Position numbers and translations under genes: made by a program | The notes under the pieces: model-generated | The model's database searches: none | Told to the model about the DNA's origin: nothing | Seen by the model: only the letters and a program-made list of their open reading frames with translations | Part shown: positions 8,401 to 16,644 of the stretch, in pieces | Layout of the letters: each line of letters starts with the position of its first letter | Numbering within the stretch: the stretch's first letter is position 1 | Assembly (NCBI GenBank): GCA_964646625.1 | Contig: CAZYHC010000013.1 | Coordinates: 38,239 to 102,238, forward strand | Reading direction: 5' to 3' | DNA length: 64,000 bases | From: DAOULT01 sp964646625 | GTDB lineage: Bacteria; Chloroflexota; Anaerolineae; CAZYHC01

Positions 8401-9482
8401 CGGCCTTCCACCAGGGCCACGATCTCGTCCACGCTCATCCCCGCCAGGCCCAGGTTCTCGGCGCTCCGTCCTTCCCGCCAAAAGTCCCGGTCGAACAGAG
8501 CACAGGCCACGTCCACCATCGCCCAACTGGTCGGGGTGGGCACCCCTGCCAGCGCCCCCAGCGAAGCGAAAGGCACCAGCCCGGTGGGCACATCTTCGGT
8601 GATGTAGCGCACGTTCAGCGTCTTGGGGGCCTTGAGTCCCTCATAAGCCGCATTGCTCTGGATACACTCGTAGAGGTTCTGGCCGTGCACGCCCTCGTAG
8701 GTCTTGAGCAGCCATTCGGCGGCCGATTCCATATCGATGCCGAAGGCCCTGGCTACGGCCAGACGCTCGGCGTCGATCGCCTCCAGGAAATGGGTCACGG
8801 TGGGGGTCATCCCCTGGTAGAAGTCGAAATCATCGCCGGCCTCGATGCGGTTGGTGTTCAGGATCACGGTGCTGGGGTGGAAAACAGCGCCGATGTTGTC
8901 AAGGCTGGTTTCTAGGACGTTGGCCGCGGGGACGAATTCGGGATATAACTGGCTCACCGCCTCCATCAGCCGCGGCGTGTCGGTGGCCGGAAAGGCGGCC
9001 ACCGGGACCCGCTTCTTGATGCCCTTGATTTCCACCCGGGCCGGCCCCGAGATACGGCAGGCGTAGACCAGGCTCTGGGCCTCGGCCACCACTACGCTGT
9101 CTGGAACACCCTTTCCCCGCAGGACGTTGGAGAACTCCAGCGCCCCTCCTGTCCGCCCGGGGTTGAGCACGATGACCTGCCCCGCGTGCAGGTGAGGGGC
9201 GCACAATTCTGCCATGAAGCGGTGCACGTGGGCGGGCACGACCACCATGATCACCTCGGCATCGGCGATGGCCTCCTCGATGCGGGTGGTGATCGTTTCG
9301 AGGGGGCCAAAGCCCTCTATCGCTCCCTGGAGGGCGATGCCCTCCTGCTCCCGCAGGTGGGTTAGTTCCTCCTCGAATTTGTTGTAGAGCCTGACCGGAA
9401 AACCCCTGAGCGCCAGATGGCCCGCCATGGCGTGGGCGCCATTGCCCGCCCCCAGGATGGCGATTCTGAGATGGTTCTTCAT
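8397..9482 (-). CDS. Opine/octopine dehydrogenase family protein (copy B)
   Basis: 361 residues with the dinucleotide motif GAGNGAHAMAG at residues 11-21 and the C-terminal octopine-dehydrogenase domain (VFHPSTVILNTNRIEAG). Strong similarity to the adjacent copy along the whole length indicates tandem duplication, and divergence (Y/F and charge changes around the C-terminal substrate cleft) suggests different stereochemistry or substrates, as an inference. A GAGG-type Shine-Dalgarno precedes the ATG. It lies 30 bp downstream of the aldehyde:ferredoxin oxidoreductase gene in the same operon. Confidence 0.85.
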   Translation of the reverse strand: MKNHLRIAILGAGNGAHAMAGHLALRGFPVRLYNKFEEELTHLREQEGIALQGAIEGFGPLETITTRIEEAIADAEVIMVVVPAHVHRFMAELCAPHLHAGQVIVLNPGRTGGALEFSNVLRGKGVPDSVVVAEAQSLVYACRISGPARVEIKGIKKRVPVAAFPATDTPRLMEAVSQLYPEFVPAANVLETSLDNIGAVFHPSTVILNTNRIEAGDDFDFYQGMTPTVTHFLEAIDAERLAVARAFGIDMESAAEWLLKTYEGVHGQNLYECIQSNAAYEGLKAPKTLNVRYITEDVPTGLVPFASLGALAGVPTPTSWAMVDVACALFDRDFWREGRSAENLGLAGMSVDEIVALVEGR

Positions 9483-9512
9483 CTTGTGCGACCTCCTCTT
9501 GCAATTTTCGAG

Positions 9513-11399
9513 CTACTTCTCATCGGCTACCCAGCCGATCCCCAGTTCATGCAGCTTAGCGGCGGTGGGGAGGCCCGTATGGGCCTCCCAGCCCGCCATC
9601 TGGTAATAAATCCGCCTGGCATCGGCAAAGGCTTGACCGTCGATGGCCTTTGATTCCCGGGCCTCGGCAAAGGGAGAGAAGAAGCGACTGGGGATGACGT
9701 CGTCCTCAGCAGTGAACCCCTCTCGACAATTGAAGGCCCGGGCCATGTTCCAGGCCCGTTCTCCCACTTTCATCAGCTCCCAGACGGTGCTATTCCACCC
9801 GGTAGCGCCGTTCACTACCTCCATCACCTGCCAGGGGTCGTAAGGCAGGAAGCGACACATCACGGCGCAGTTTTGGAAGGTAAACCAGGTGGTAAGGTAG
9901 AGAACGAGACGCACCTTGGCCGGACTCAACTCGTGGACCGGGAGCGGTTCCAGGATACCCAACGTCTTAAAGCGGTGGAAGAAGGGGGTCTCCTTCTCGA
10001 AAACGGTGTCGTGCACGTTGTGGGCGTGGTCGGCCCCGGTAGGGGAGAGGGCGTAGCCCAGGCCCAGCCCGTGCTTGATACGCGGCTCGTGCAGGGGAAG
10101 CTCCTGCCCCTTCACCTGCATGGCCCACTCCCAGGCATCTGGCCCGATCTCCCGCGCCGCACGCCTCACTCCTTCCGCCAGGAGGTCGCCGATCCCCTGC
10201 CGCCGGGCGATGAGCTCTACGGCCCTGAGCATGGCCTTTGCATTGCCAAAGGCCAGTTCCAGGCCGTCTGTATCTTCTTTCGTCAGCAGCCCCTTCTCGT
10301 AGCACTCCATGGCAAAGGCGATGGCTGCTCCTGTGGAGATGGTGTCCAGGGAATAGGCATTGCACAGCTCGTTGGCCTTGGCTACGGCCTGGAGGTCGTC
10401 TATGCCGCACAGCGAACCAAAGGCGGCCAGGGTTTCGTACTCGGGCCCGCCGTAGATGGGATCCACGTAGGGGCGGGTTGCCTCCCCGAGGTGAGGGTCC
10501 TCCACCCGCACCACCTTTTTGCAGCGGATGGGACAGGCGTAGCAGCCATCCATGCCGAGGCGGATGGTTTCCCGCACTGCTTCGGCGGTGATCTTCTCGA
10601 AGCCCTCGAACGCGCCCTGGCTGAAGTTCCGGGTGGGCAGCCCCCCGGCAGCGTTCTGCACCTCGAAGTCCACTCCGGTGCCCAGGTTGGTGAGCCCCCA
10701 GGCCAGTTCACGGTAATTCCTGCCCAGCCACTTAGCCACCTGGCCGACGCGCTCCCGGTCGGCCATCCCGATGCGCTTGTGGCCTCGCACGGCTATAGCC
10801 TTCAATCTCTTGGAACCCATCACCGCCCCCAGGCCCGTGCGTCCGGCTGCATATTTGAGATCGTGCACTATGCAGGCGTAGCGGACCGTTTTCTCCCCTG
10901 CTGGCCCTATCTGGGCGATGCGAACCTTGTCGTCCCCCAGCTCGCGGCGAATGGCCTCCTGGGAATCGGCTGTGAACTGACCCCAGAGCTCCCCGGCATC
11001 CCTGATCTCCACCTCGCCGTCCTGGATCCACAGGTAGACGGGACGCTCTGCGGCCCCGCTGACGACCACGGCATCGTACCCGGCCCGCTTCAGCTCTGTC
11101 CCCCAGAAGCCGCCCGCCTCGGCAGCCCCGAAGCCGCCGGTCAGGGGCGATTTCGCGCCCACGGCGTGACGTCCACTGCCGGCCACCGGCGTACCGGTGA
11201 CCACGCCAGGGGCGAAAACCAGGACGTTTTCGTTCCCCAGGGGGTCGGCCCGCTCGTCTAGCTCTTTCAACAGGTAGTGGGCGATGAAGCCCCAGCCTCC
11301 AAAGTAGGTGCGATAGAACCGCTCCCCTGGTTCCTCCGTCCAGATTTTGCTCTGGGTAAGATCCACCCTCAATATCACGCCGTTGTAGCTACAGGTCAT
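9513..11399 (-). CDS. aor: Aldehyde:ferredoxin oxidoreductase (tungstopterin family)
   Basis: 628 residues, the usual AOR length. The N-terminal domain has the family block GSGRHAVGAKSPLTGGFGAAE (about residues 75-95). The tungstopterin domain carries CYACPIRC (CxxCxxxC, about residue 290), and the fourth [4Fe-4S] Cys is in NCAVMC near residue 510. AORs oxidise aldehydes to carboxylic acids with ferredoxin as acceptor and are oxygen-sensitive, implying an anaerobic host. The start overlaps the ureohydrolase stop by 4 nt. In this operon it could oxidise an aldehyde released by the amino-acid oxidase or transamination steps, conserving electrons as reduced ferredoxin that the Hdr-MvhD set elsewhere in the window could use. 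Confidence 0.92.
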   Translation of the reverse strand: MTCSYNGVILRVDLTQSKIWTEEPGERFYRTYFGGWGFIAHYLLKELDERADPLGNENVLVFAPGVVTGTPVAGSGRHAVGAKSPLTGGFGAAEAGGFWGTELKRAGYDAVVVSGAAERPVYLWIQDGEVEIRDAGELWGQFTADSQEAIRRELGDDKVRIAQIGPAGEKTVRYACIVHDLKYAAGRTGLGAVMGSKRLKAIAVRGHKRIGMADRERVGQVAKWLGRNYRELAWGLTNLGTGVDFEVQNAAGGLPTRNFSQGAFEGFEKITAEAVRETIRLGMDGCYACPIRCKKVVRVEDPHLGEATRPYVDPIYGGPEYETLAAFGSLCGIDDLQAVAKANELCNAYSLDTISTGAAIAFAMECYEKGLLTKEDTDGLELAFGNAKAMLRAVELIARRQGIGDLLAEGVRRAAREIGPDAWEWAMQVKGQELPLHEPRIKHGLGLGYALSPTGADHAHNVHDTVFEKETPFFHRFKTLGILEPLPVHELSPAKVRLVLYLTTWFTFQNCAVMCRFLPYDPWQVMEVVNGATGWNSTVWELMKVGERAWNMARAFNCREGFTAEDDVIPSRFFSPFAEARESKAIDGQAFADARRIYYQMAGWEAHTGLPTAAKLHELGIGWVADEK

Positions 11400-12406
11400 C
11401 TCCCCCCCTCGATTTTGCGGAAGCCTTTCCTGGCGATAGCGGTCGCCAGGAAGTTCTGCACGATGGCCGCCGCCAGGATAGAGGTGATGTTGTTAACGTC
11501 GTGGGGCGGCGCAACCTCTACCACGTCCAGCCCCCGTACCAGGGGATGCTGGCCCAGCAGGTAAGCGGCCTGCAAGATTTGGTAGGAGGTCAAGCCGCCG
11601 GGCGTCGGGGCCCCGGTGCCCGGGGCGAAGGCCGCATCTACCGCATCTATGTCCACGCTGGCGTACACGGCCTCCGTGCCTGCTGTCGCCAGGGTGAGGG
11701 CCTCGGCCACGATCTCCTCGATGCCCCGGCGGTGTACCTCCCAGGCGGTGAAGACGCGGACCCCCTCCCGAGCCAGGTAATCCACGTAAAATTGCGAATT
11801 GTGCCAGCCGTTGATGCCGATCTCCACCAGGTTGCCCGGCTGGACCGGCTGACCGGGGATTTCCTCCAACACCCGTCGAAAGGGGGCTCCGCTGGTGATT
11901 TCGCCGTAGTGGGAGAGGCGCACGTCGGTGTGAGCGTCGAACATGATCACCCCCACTCGGCCGTTCGTAGCGTTACAGAGCCCTCTGATGACGGGGTAGC
12001 TTATGCTGTGATCGCCGCCCAGCACAACGGGAATTGTCCCCAGGCCGCAGATGGCGGTCAGGACCTTCTCGATGCGGCCATTGGTCTCCTGCGGTTCGGT
12101 GTGCACCACCCGCACGTCTCCAAAATCGGTCAGGTTGACCTCACGGGGTATAGTCAGCCCCAGGCTGGGCTCGTAGTCGCGATTCGTGCCCAGGAACTGC
12201 CGGATCACCGCAGGGGCAGCCATGCTGCCCCTCCGAATGATGCTCGGAGTGTCGAAGGGAACGCCGAGCAGGCCCGCGTCGAGTCGCTCTAGCTCCTGCC
12301 AGGGTCGGACGTACTCCCAGAAGTTAGGAGCGTAGTCATCACGCAGGCCCCGGCCGCCCAGGGTGGCCGGTATGAGCAATTCTTCCACCTCTGAGGGTAA
12401 ATTCAT
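11396..12406 (-). CDS. speB: Agmatinase/arginase family ureohydrolase
   Basis: 336 residues with the binuclear manganese motifs of the family in order: GGDHS (about residue 131), DAHTDV (about 155) and SVDIDAVDAAFAPGTG (about 250). The enzyme would hydrolyse a guanidino compound (agmatine, guanidinobutyrate, guanidinopropionate or arginine) to an amine and urea. It sits between the flavin oxidase genes and the AOR gene. In the known nopaline catabolic region of Ti plasmids an opine oxidase is likewise paired with an arginase-type enzyme, so the arrangement supports a guanidino-bearing substrate. No urease genes are visible in the window. The symbol reflects the family, not proven agmatine specificity. 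Confidence 0.85.
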   Translation of the reverse strand: MNLPSEVEELLIPATLGGRGLRDDYAPNFWEYVRPWQELERLDAGLLGVPFDTPSIIRRGSMAAPAVIRQFLGTNRDYEPSLGLTIPREVNLTDFGDVRVVHTEPQETNGRIEKVLTAICGLGTIPVVLGGDHSISYPVIRGLCNATNGRVGVIMFDAHTDVRLSHYGEITSGAPFRRVLEEIPGQPVQPGNLVEIGINGWHNSQFYVDYLAREGVRVFTAWEVHRRGIEEIVAEALTLATAGTEAVYASVDIDAVDAAFAPGTGAPTPGGLTSYQILQAAYLLGQHPLVRGLDVVEVAPPHDVNNITSILAAAIVQNFLATAIARKGFRKIEGGR

Positions 12407-12416
12407 GGTCTATCCC

Positions 12417-13607
12417 TCAACTTTTGGCTGGCGAAGCGGACTCAAAGCGGGTGGTGCTCAGCCTGTCCAACAGCAGGGGCGTCTCGCCCGTGGTGATCAA
12501 CTCAGCCATCAGCTTGCCTACAATTGGCCCCAGGGCGAAGCCCCGCCCTGAGAAGCCAGTGGCCAGGTAGAGGCCCTTCAGGGAAGGGGCTGCCCCCAGG
12601 AGCGGCTCCAGGTCGGGAGTCATCTCGTAAAGGCCCGGCCAGGTGCGGACGGCGCTGCACTCTCCAAGCACGGGCATGGTCACGGCCTCCAGGAAGCGTT
12701 TGGGAATTTCGCGCAGCGGGTCGAAGGTCGAGATGTGATCGAAGGTTTCAGCCTCAGCTTCCGGCAGGCTATAGCCCTCCTCCAGCGTCTCTCGCCAGAG
12801 GCCAAAGGGATCGATGTGCAGGCCAATCTGCAACGAACCGCTCTGGCACTGGCGGAAGTACAGGCCCACGCTCAGCCTGGTGACGAACTGCTTGACCACG
12901 GGGGGCAACGGCTCGGTGATGATCTGCTGCTGCTTGTAGGGCTTGACCGGGATTTCCAGGCCCGCCATGCGCCCGACCTGCATTGACCAGGGCCCGGCCG
13001 CGTTGACCACCTTCCTGGCCCTGATTGTGCCCCGGCCGGTGGTCACCGACTCGATCTCACCGTGGTCGTGGGCAATAGACTGTACCTCCGTGCCAGTCAT
13101 GATGCGTGTCCCCAGACGGGCAGCGGCCAGGGCGAAGCCGTGCGTGGTGCGGAAGGGATTGGCGTGCCCATCCGTGGGGCAGTGGGAGACGGCCACGAAA
13201 TTCGGTTTTAGAATAGGGCAGATTTCCTGCACCTCAGATGGGTCCAGAATCTCGCACTCCAGCCCGTGCTGGCGCTGAAATTCGTGGATCTGGCGAAACT
13301 GCTCCACCTCCCGCTCCGAATCGAGGACGAAGAAATGCCCCCCCTGGGTGTACTCGGTATCGCAGTCGAGTTCCTGGTTGAGGTTCTTCCACAGTTTTAC
13401 GCTCTCGATGGCCGGTACGAGCTCGTTGGGGCCCCGCCATTGCTGGCGAACGGCCCCGCCGGTGCGGGCCGTGGCCCCGCTACAGATCGTGTTACGCTCC
13501 ACCAGAGTGACCTGCACGCCTCTTTTCGCCAGGTAATAGGCCGTCGAGCAGCCCATGATGCCGCCCCCGACGACCACCACTTCCGCCTCGTCGATGATGT
13601 TGGTCAT
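12417..13607 (-). CDS. FAD-dependent amine/opine oxidase beta subunit (DadA/SoxB-like)
   Basis: 396 residues of the DAO family (D-amino acid oxidase, sarcosine oxidase beta, HcnC, opine oxidase B, dye-linked proline dehydrogenase beta). The FAD loop VVGGGIMGCSTAYYLAKRG is at about residues 12-30, ATARTGGAVRQ about 45, and the C-terminal FAD-contact motif GFSGRGFALGPIVG near 350. It would oxidise the C-N bond of a secondary amine or imino acid. Its start overlaps the stop of the small [2Fe-2S] gene by 4 nt, so it belongs to a multisubunit complex with the three preceding genes rather than acting as a free oxidase. Confidence 0.88.
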   Translation of the reverse strand: MTNIIDEAEVVVVGGGIMGCSTAYYLAKRGVQVTLVERNTICSGATARTGGAVRQQWRGPNELVPAIESVKLWKNLNQELDCDTEYTQGGHFFVLDSEREVEQFRQIHEFQRQHGLECEILDPSEVQEICPILKPNFVAVSHCPTDGHANPFRTTHGFALAAARLGTRIMTGTEVQSIAHDHGEIESVTTGRGTIRARKVVNAAGPWSMQVGRMAGLEIPVKPYKQQQIITEPLPPVVKQFVTRLSVGLYFRQCQSGSLQIGLHIDPFGLWRETLEEGYSLPEAEAETFDHISTFDPLREIPKRFLEAVTMPVLGECSAVRTWPGLYEMTPDLEPLLGAAPSLKGLYLATGFSGRGFALGPIVGKLMAELITTGETPLLLDRLSTTRFESASPAKS

Positions 13608-13882
13608 TTTTCAGGGCCTCCTGAGCCAGCCAGCTCTTTCAGCTTGACGGGCCTGAGCGGCGGTCGAGAGGTCGGCGGGATGACCTCGCTGACGTCCAGG
13701 CCGAGCTTCTCGGCCACCAGTTGGCAAAGCAGCGACCGACAGCTACGCCCCTGGCACAACCCCATGCCCGCTCGGGTCCATTGCTTGATGTCCCGGGGGG
13801 TACACAGGCCACGCTCGATAGCTTCCTCGATCTGTGACCGAGTGACCTCCTCGCAGCGACAGATCACGATGTCCTTGTCCAT
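13604..13882 (-). CDS. BFD-like [2Fe-2S] subunit of the amine oxidase complex
   Basis: 92 residues. The Cys spacing CRC (residues 8-10) and CQGRSC (about 43-48) is the bacterioferritin-associated-ferredoxin-like [2Fe-2S] domain. In many opine oxidase and HcnABC systems this domain is fused to the alpha subunit; here it is a separate gene, as in some dye-linked proline dehydrogenases. It lies 22 bp after the alpha-subunit gene and overlaps the beta-subunit start by 4 nt. It most likely passes electrons between the beta FAD and the alpha FAD and iron-sulfur centres. Confidence 0.85.
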   Translation of the reverse strand: MDKDIVICRCEEVTRSQIEEAIERGLCTPRDIKQWTRAGMGLCQGRSCRSLLCQLVAEKLGLDVSEVIPPTSRPPLRPVKLKELAGSGGPEK

Positions 13883-13904
13883 AGAACGATTACCTCCCGT
13901 AGGT

Positions 13905-15530
13905 TCAATCGAGAGCGATGTGCCGTACCGTCATGCTCAGTTCTTTGGGGACCGCGATCTTGACCACGGGGGTACAATCGTAGAACTCCGGGTTGCGGAC
14001 CTCCAGCACTCTGGCCTCGCCTACCGCCCGCCCCTGCCGGTCGAGAGCCTTGACCGTCATCCCCTGGCCGGGCAGGGGCAGGAATTCGTAAGGCAGCATG
14101 ATGGTTGCTTCGTTCTCGGAATAGCTTTCGTCGATCACAAAGATAGCCAGGCCCGGGCAATCGGGGATGCACAGGCCGCAGCCGTTGCAGCGCTCGGCCT
14201 TCAGATGGGGCAGCGAGGTGATCGGCTCCCCGACGATGATCGCTCCCCGCCGGCAGGCCTCCTCACAGGGATCGCAGGGGATCTCTTCGTAGCACTCGAT
14301 GACCGCCACGGGCCCCTGGGCCCTTTGCGCCGCGTCGGGCTCTTCAGGCGCGGGTGGAGAGACCTCAACTGCGCTTCCAGTCCGGGTGGATTCGGCCCTT
14401 TCCTCCACTTCGCGGCCTGCCTGTCGAGCCAGGTGGGCTGAGTATTCGTCCACCAGCGCTCGTTTGGCCCGGCCCACCTGGCCGCCCACCGGGCCCTGGC
14501 GCAGGGCGTCCAGTTCTCTGCGCGTCTCTTCTTTTAGCCGCTCCGCCTCAGCGAGGGGAATATAGCCCAGCTCGGCGGCGATGGCGATCCCTGCCAGGCG
14601 CCCCTCTTCTATGGCCGAACTGGCCTCACCGATGCCGGCCATGTCCCCGGCCACGTAGATACCTGGCACGGTGGTTTCCATGTCCTGGTTGTGCAGGGGC
14701 ACGTGTCCCCCTAGCTCGCCGATGTACGTGGCCTGGCAGCCTGCCATCCAGGTCAGTTCTGTCATGGGAGACAGGCCCACGGCCAGGCATATGGTATCCA
14801 CGGCGAGCTCCCACTCGGTGCCGGCCATGGGCCGCCCGTTCCCGTCTAGCTTGACCAGGAGCGCCCCCTCCACGTGGCCATCGCCGAAGGCTTCCTTGAC
14901 CGTGTGAGAGAGATGGATGGGCACGCCTGCCCGCCGTATCTTGTCGGCGTGCACCTGGTACCCGCCCACCTTGGGGAGGGCTTCGACCACCGCCTCGACC
15001 CTGGCGCCTGCCTGGAGCAGTTGATAGCTCACGATCAGGCCCACGTTGCCGGAACCGATCATCAGGACGTGCTTACCAGGCAGGATGCCATGAACGTTCA
15101 TCATCGTCTGGGCCGCACCGGCGCCCATCACTCCCGGCAGGGTCCAGCCGGGAAAGGCCAGGGCCTTCTCCGCAGCGCCGGTGGACAGCACGATCCTGGC
15201 GGCCTGTAGTTTCTGTAGCCCCCCTTCGTGCACGACGCCCAACACTCGGTCTTCGAAGATGCCGATCACCTGGGCCTCGAACCAGGTCTCCACCCCGCTC
15301 TCCTCGGCCTGGTGCACCAGGCTTTGTCCGATTTTGAAACCGCGCTCCCTGGCGCGGTGTCGGCTTGAGCCGAAGAACTTGTGGAGCTGCTTAAACAGTT
15401 GTCCGCCAGGCTTGGAATTCTCGTCAACGACCAGAACTTTGCCCCCCCGTTTGGCTATCTCAATGGCCGCCGTCAGCCCGGCCGGACCAGCGCCGACGAC
15501 GGCCACTTCAACGTTCCTCATCTCGCTCAT
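13905..15530 (-). CDS. Amine/opine oxidase alpha subunit with C-terminal ferredoxin domain
   Basis: 541 residues from ATG 15530, chosen because it overlaps the TGA of the small ferredoxin gene (15527) and directly precedes the first Rossmann strand; a longer upstream frame would only antiparallel-shadow that ferredoxin gene. FAD loop VVGAGPAGLTAA at residues 8-19, NAD(P)-type loop IGSGNVGL near 165, and a GIYVAGDMAG second FAD motif. The C-terminal part, absent from simple HcnB/OoxA proteins, has the iron-sulfur sets CDPCEEAC and CNGCGLCIPDC, giving two probable [4Fe-4S] clusters. It is the electron-exit subunit of the complex with the three neighbouring genes, probably reducing ferredoxin, NAD or quinone. 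Confidence 0.85.
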   Translation of the reverse strand: MSEMRNVEVAVVGAGPAGLTAAIEIAKRGGKVLVVDENSKPGGQLFKQLHKFFGSSRHRARERGFKIGQSLVHQAEESGVETWFEAQVIGIFEDRVLGVVHEGGLQKLQAARIVLSTGAAEKALAFPGWTLPGVMGAGAAQTMMNVHGILPGKHVLMIGSGNVGLIVSYQLLQAGARVEAVVEALPKVGGYQVHADKIRRAGVPIHLSHTVKEAFGDGHVEGALLVKLDGNGRPMAGTEWELAVDTICLAVGLSPMTELTWMAGCQATYIGELGGHVPLHNQDMETTVPGIYVAGDMAGIGEASSAIEEGRLAGIAIAAELGYIPLAEAERLKEETRRELDALRQGPVGGQVGRAKRALVDEYSAHLARQAGREVEERAESTRTGSAVEVSPPAPEEPDAAQRAQGPVAVIECYEEIPCDPCEEACRRGAIIVGEPITSLPHLKAERCNGCGLCIPDCPGLAIFVIDESYSENEATIMLPYEFLPLPGQGMTVKALDRQGRAVGEARVLEVRNPEFYDCTPVVKIAVPKELSMTVRHIALD

Positions 15531-15841
15531 CTCCACTCTCCCCTGCCGTGCTGGGTCTCGATGCTCATTCTCTCCCGCACGGGAGTAATGCACGTCCTGA
15601 CGTTTGGGACGCCGTCCACGATCATCCTGCAATCGGTGCAGTGGCCGATGGCGCAGAATATGCCGCGCGGCTCGTGGCGTTTGTCCGTCCAATGCAGGAT
15701 CTTTATCCCCGCCGCATGAAGGGCGAAAGCGACCATCTCGCCCTCGAAAGCCTCTACTTCTCGACCGTCCACCAGGACGGTGACCTTCCTTCCCCGGGGA
15801 AACGTGCCCAGGATCGGATGTTTTGCAATTCTCATTCCCAC
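15527..15841 (-). CDS. Plant-type [2Fe-2S] ferredoxin subunit (SoxA N-terminus/HcnA-like)
   Basis: 104 residues. The motif CAIGHCTDC with a further Cys in RTCITPV fits the [2Fe-2S] cluster domain found at the N-terminus of sarcosine oxidase alpha and in HcnA. It is the first gene of the oxidoreductase block, 65 bp downstream of livF, and its TGA overlaps the alpha-subunit ATG. ATG 15841 or 15835 could be the start. It completes a four-subunit arrangement: separate [2Fe-2S] ferredoxin, alpha, BFD and beta. Confidence 0.85.
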   Translation of the reverse strand: MGMRIAKHPILGTFPRGRKVTVLVDGREVEAFEGEMVAFALHAAGIKILHWTDKRHEPRGIFCAIGHCTDCRMIVDGVPNVRTCITPVRERMSIETQHGRGEWR

Positions 15842-15906
15842 CTCCGCAGGCTTTTGAATTTTTCAATGTCCGACGGTTCGCTACAGAGCAGGCGCCGGCG
15901 GATCTT

Positions 15907-16644
15907 TCAAGCTCCGATGTAGAGCTCGCGCACCTTCTGGTCGGTCAGCAAGTTCTGTCCCGTGTCGGTCAGCATCGTCCGCCCCAGCACCAGGACGTAG
16001 CCGCGAGTCGCGATCCTGAGGCCCCTCTTGGCCTGTTGCTCGACCAGGAGAATGGTCATGCCCAGGGCGTTTAGTTCCTGGATCTTCTCGAACACCAGGG
16101 AGGCCACCTTGGGGGCCAGGCCCAGAGAAGGCTCGTCCAACATCAGGAGGCATGGCTCCAGCATGAGAGCTCTGGCAATGGCTAGCATCTGCTGTTCCCC
16201 GCCGCTGAGTTTGTAGGCCAGATGGTTGCGCTTTTCTCGCAGAATGGGGAAGAGGTCCAGCACCTTCTCCTTCCGCTGGTGGAGCAGGGCCCTGTCGGTG
16301 ATCGTGTAGCCTCCCACCTCCAGGTTTTCCAGGATGCTCATGCCCGGAAACACTCTCCTGCCCTGGGGGACGTAGGATATGCCCCGCTGGAGGGTGTCAT
16401 GGGGTTTGAGCCCCACGATGTTCTGGCCTTGAAAGACGATGGTCCCCCTCACGTAAGGCAGGTTGCCACACACCGCCTTGAGGAGGGTGGACTTGCCCGC
16501 TCCATTGGGCCCGATGAGGCATACGATCTCGCCAGCCCACACCTCCATATCCACTTCTGTCAGGATATCGTAGTCCTTACGGTATCCCCCGGCCACCTTC
16601 TCCGCCTTCAGGAGCGTTTCGTTCGTCGAAGCCTCACTCGCCAA
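15907..16644 (-). CDS. livF: Branched-chain amino acid-type ABC transporter ATPase
   Basis: 245 residues, normal LivF length. Walker A GPNGAGKST (about residue 42), signature LSGGEQQ (about 145) and Walker B LLMLDEPSLGL are intact. LivF and LivG form the heterodimeric motor of HAAT-family importers of branched-chain amino acids, amides, urea and other amino-acid-like solutes. The start overlaps the livM-livG fusion by 11 nt. Being upstream of the oxidase genes on the same strand suggests that the importer supplies the substrate of the catabolic genes. Confidence 0.93.
   Translation of the reverse strand: MASEASTNETLLKAEKVAGGYRKDYDILTEVDMEVWAGEIVCLIGPNGAGKSTLLKAVCGNLPYVRGTIVFQGQNIVGLKPHDTLQRGISYVPQGRRVFPGMSILENLEVGGYTITDRALLHQRKEKVLDLFPILREKRNHLAYKLSGGEQQMLAIARALMLEPCLLMLDEPSLGLAPKVASLVFEKIQELNALGMTILLVEQQAKRGLRIATRGYVLVLGRTMLTDTGQNLLTDQKVRELYIGA

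Noticed and set aside
9873..11261. 462-codon open frame on the plus strand
   Set aside because: It is antisense to the well-conserved AOR gene and shows no family similarity; a GC-rich mirror frame.
15531..15866. N-terminal extension of the alpha oxidase frame
   Set aside because: The added 112 residues are compositionally odd and overlap the real ferredoxin gene in another frame.
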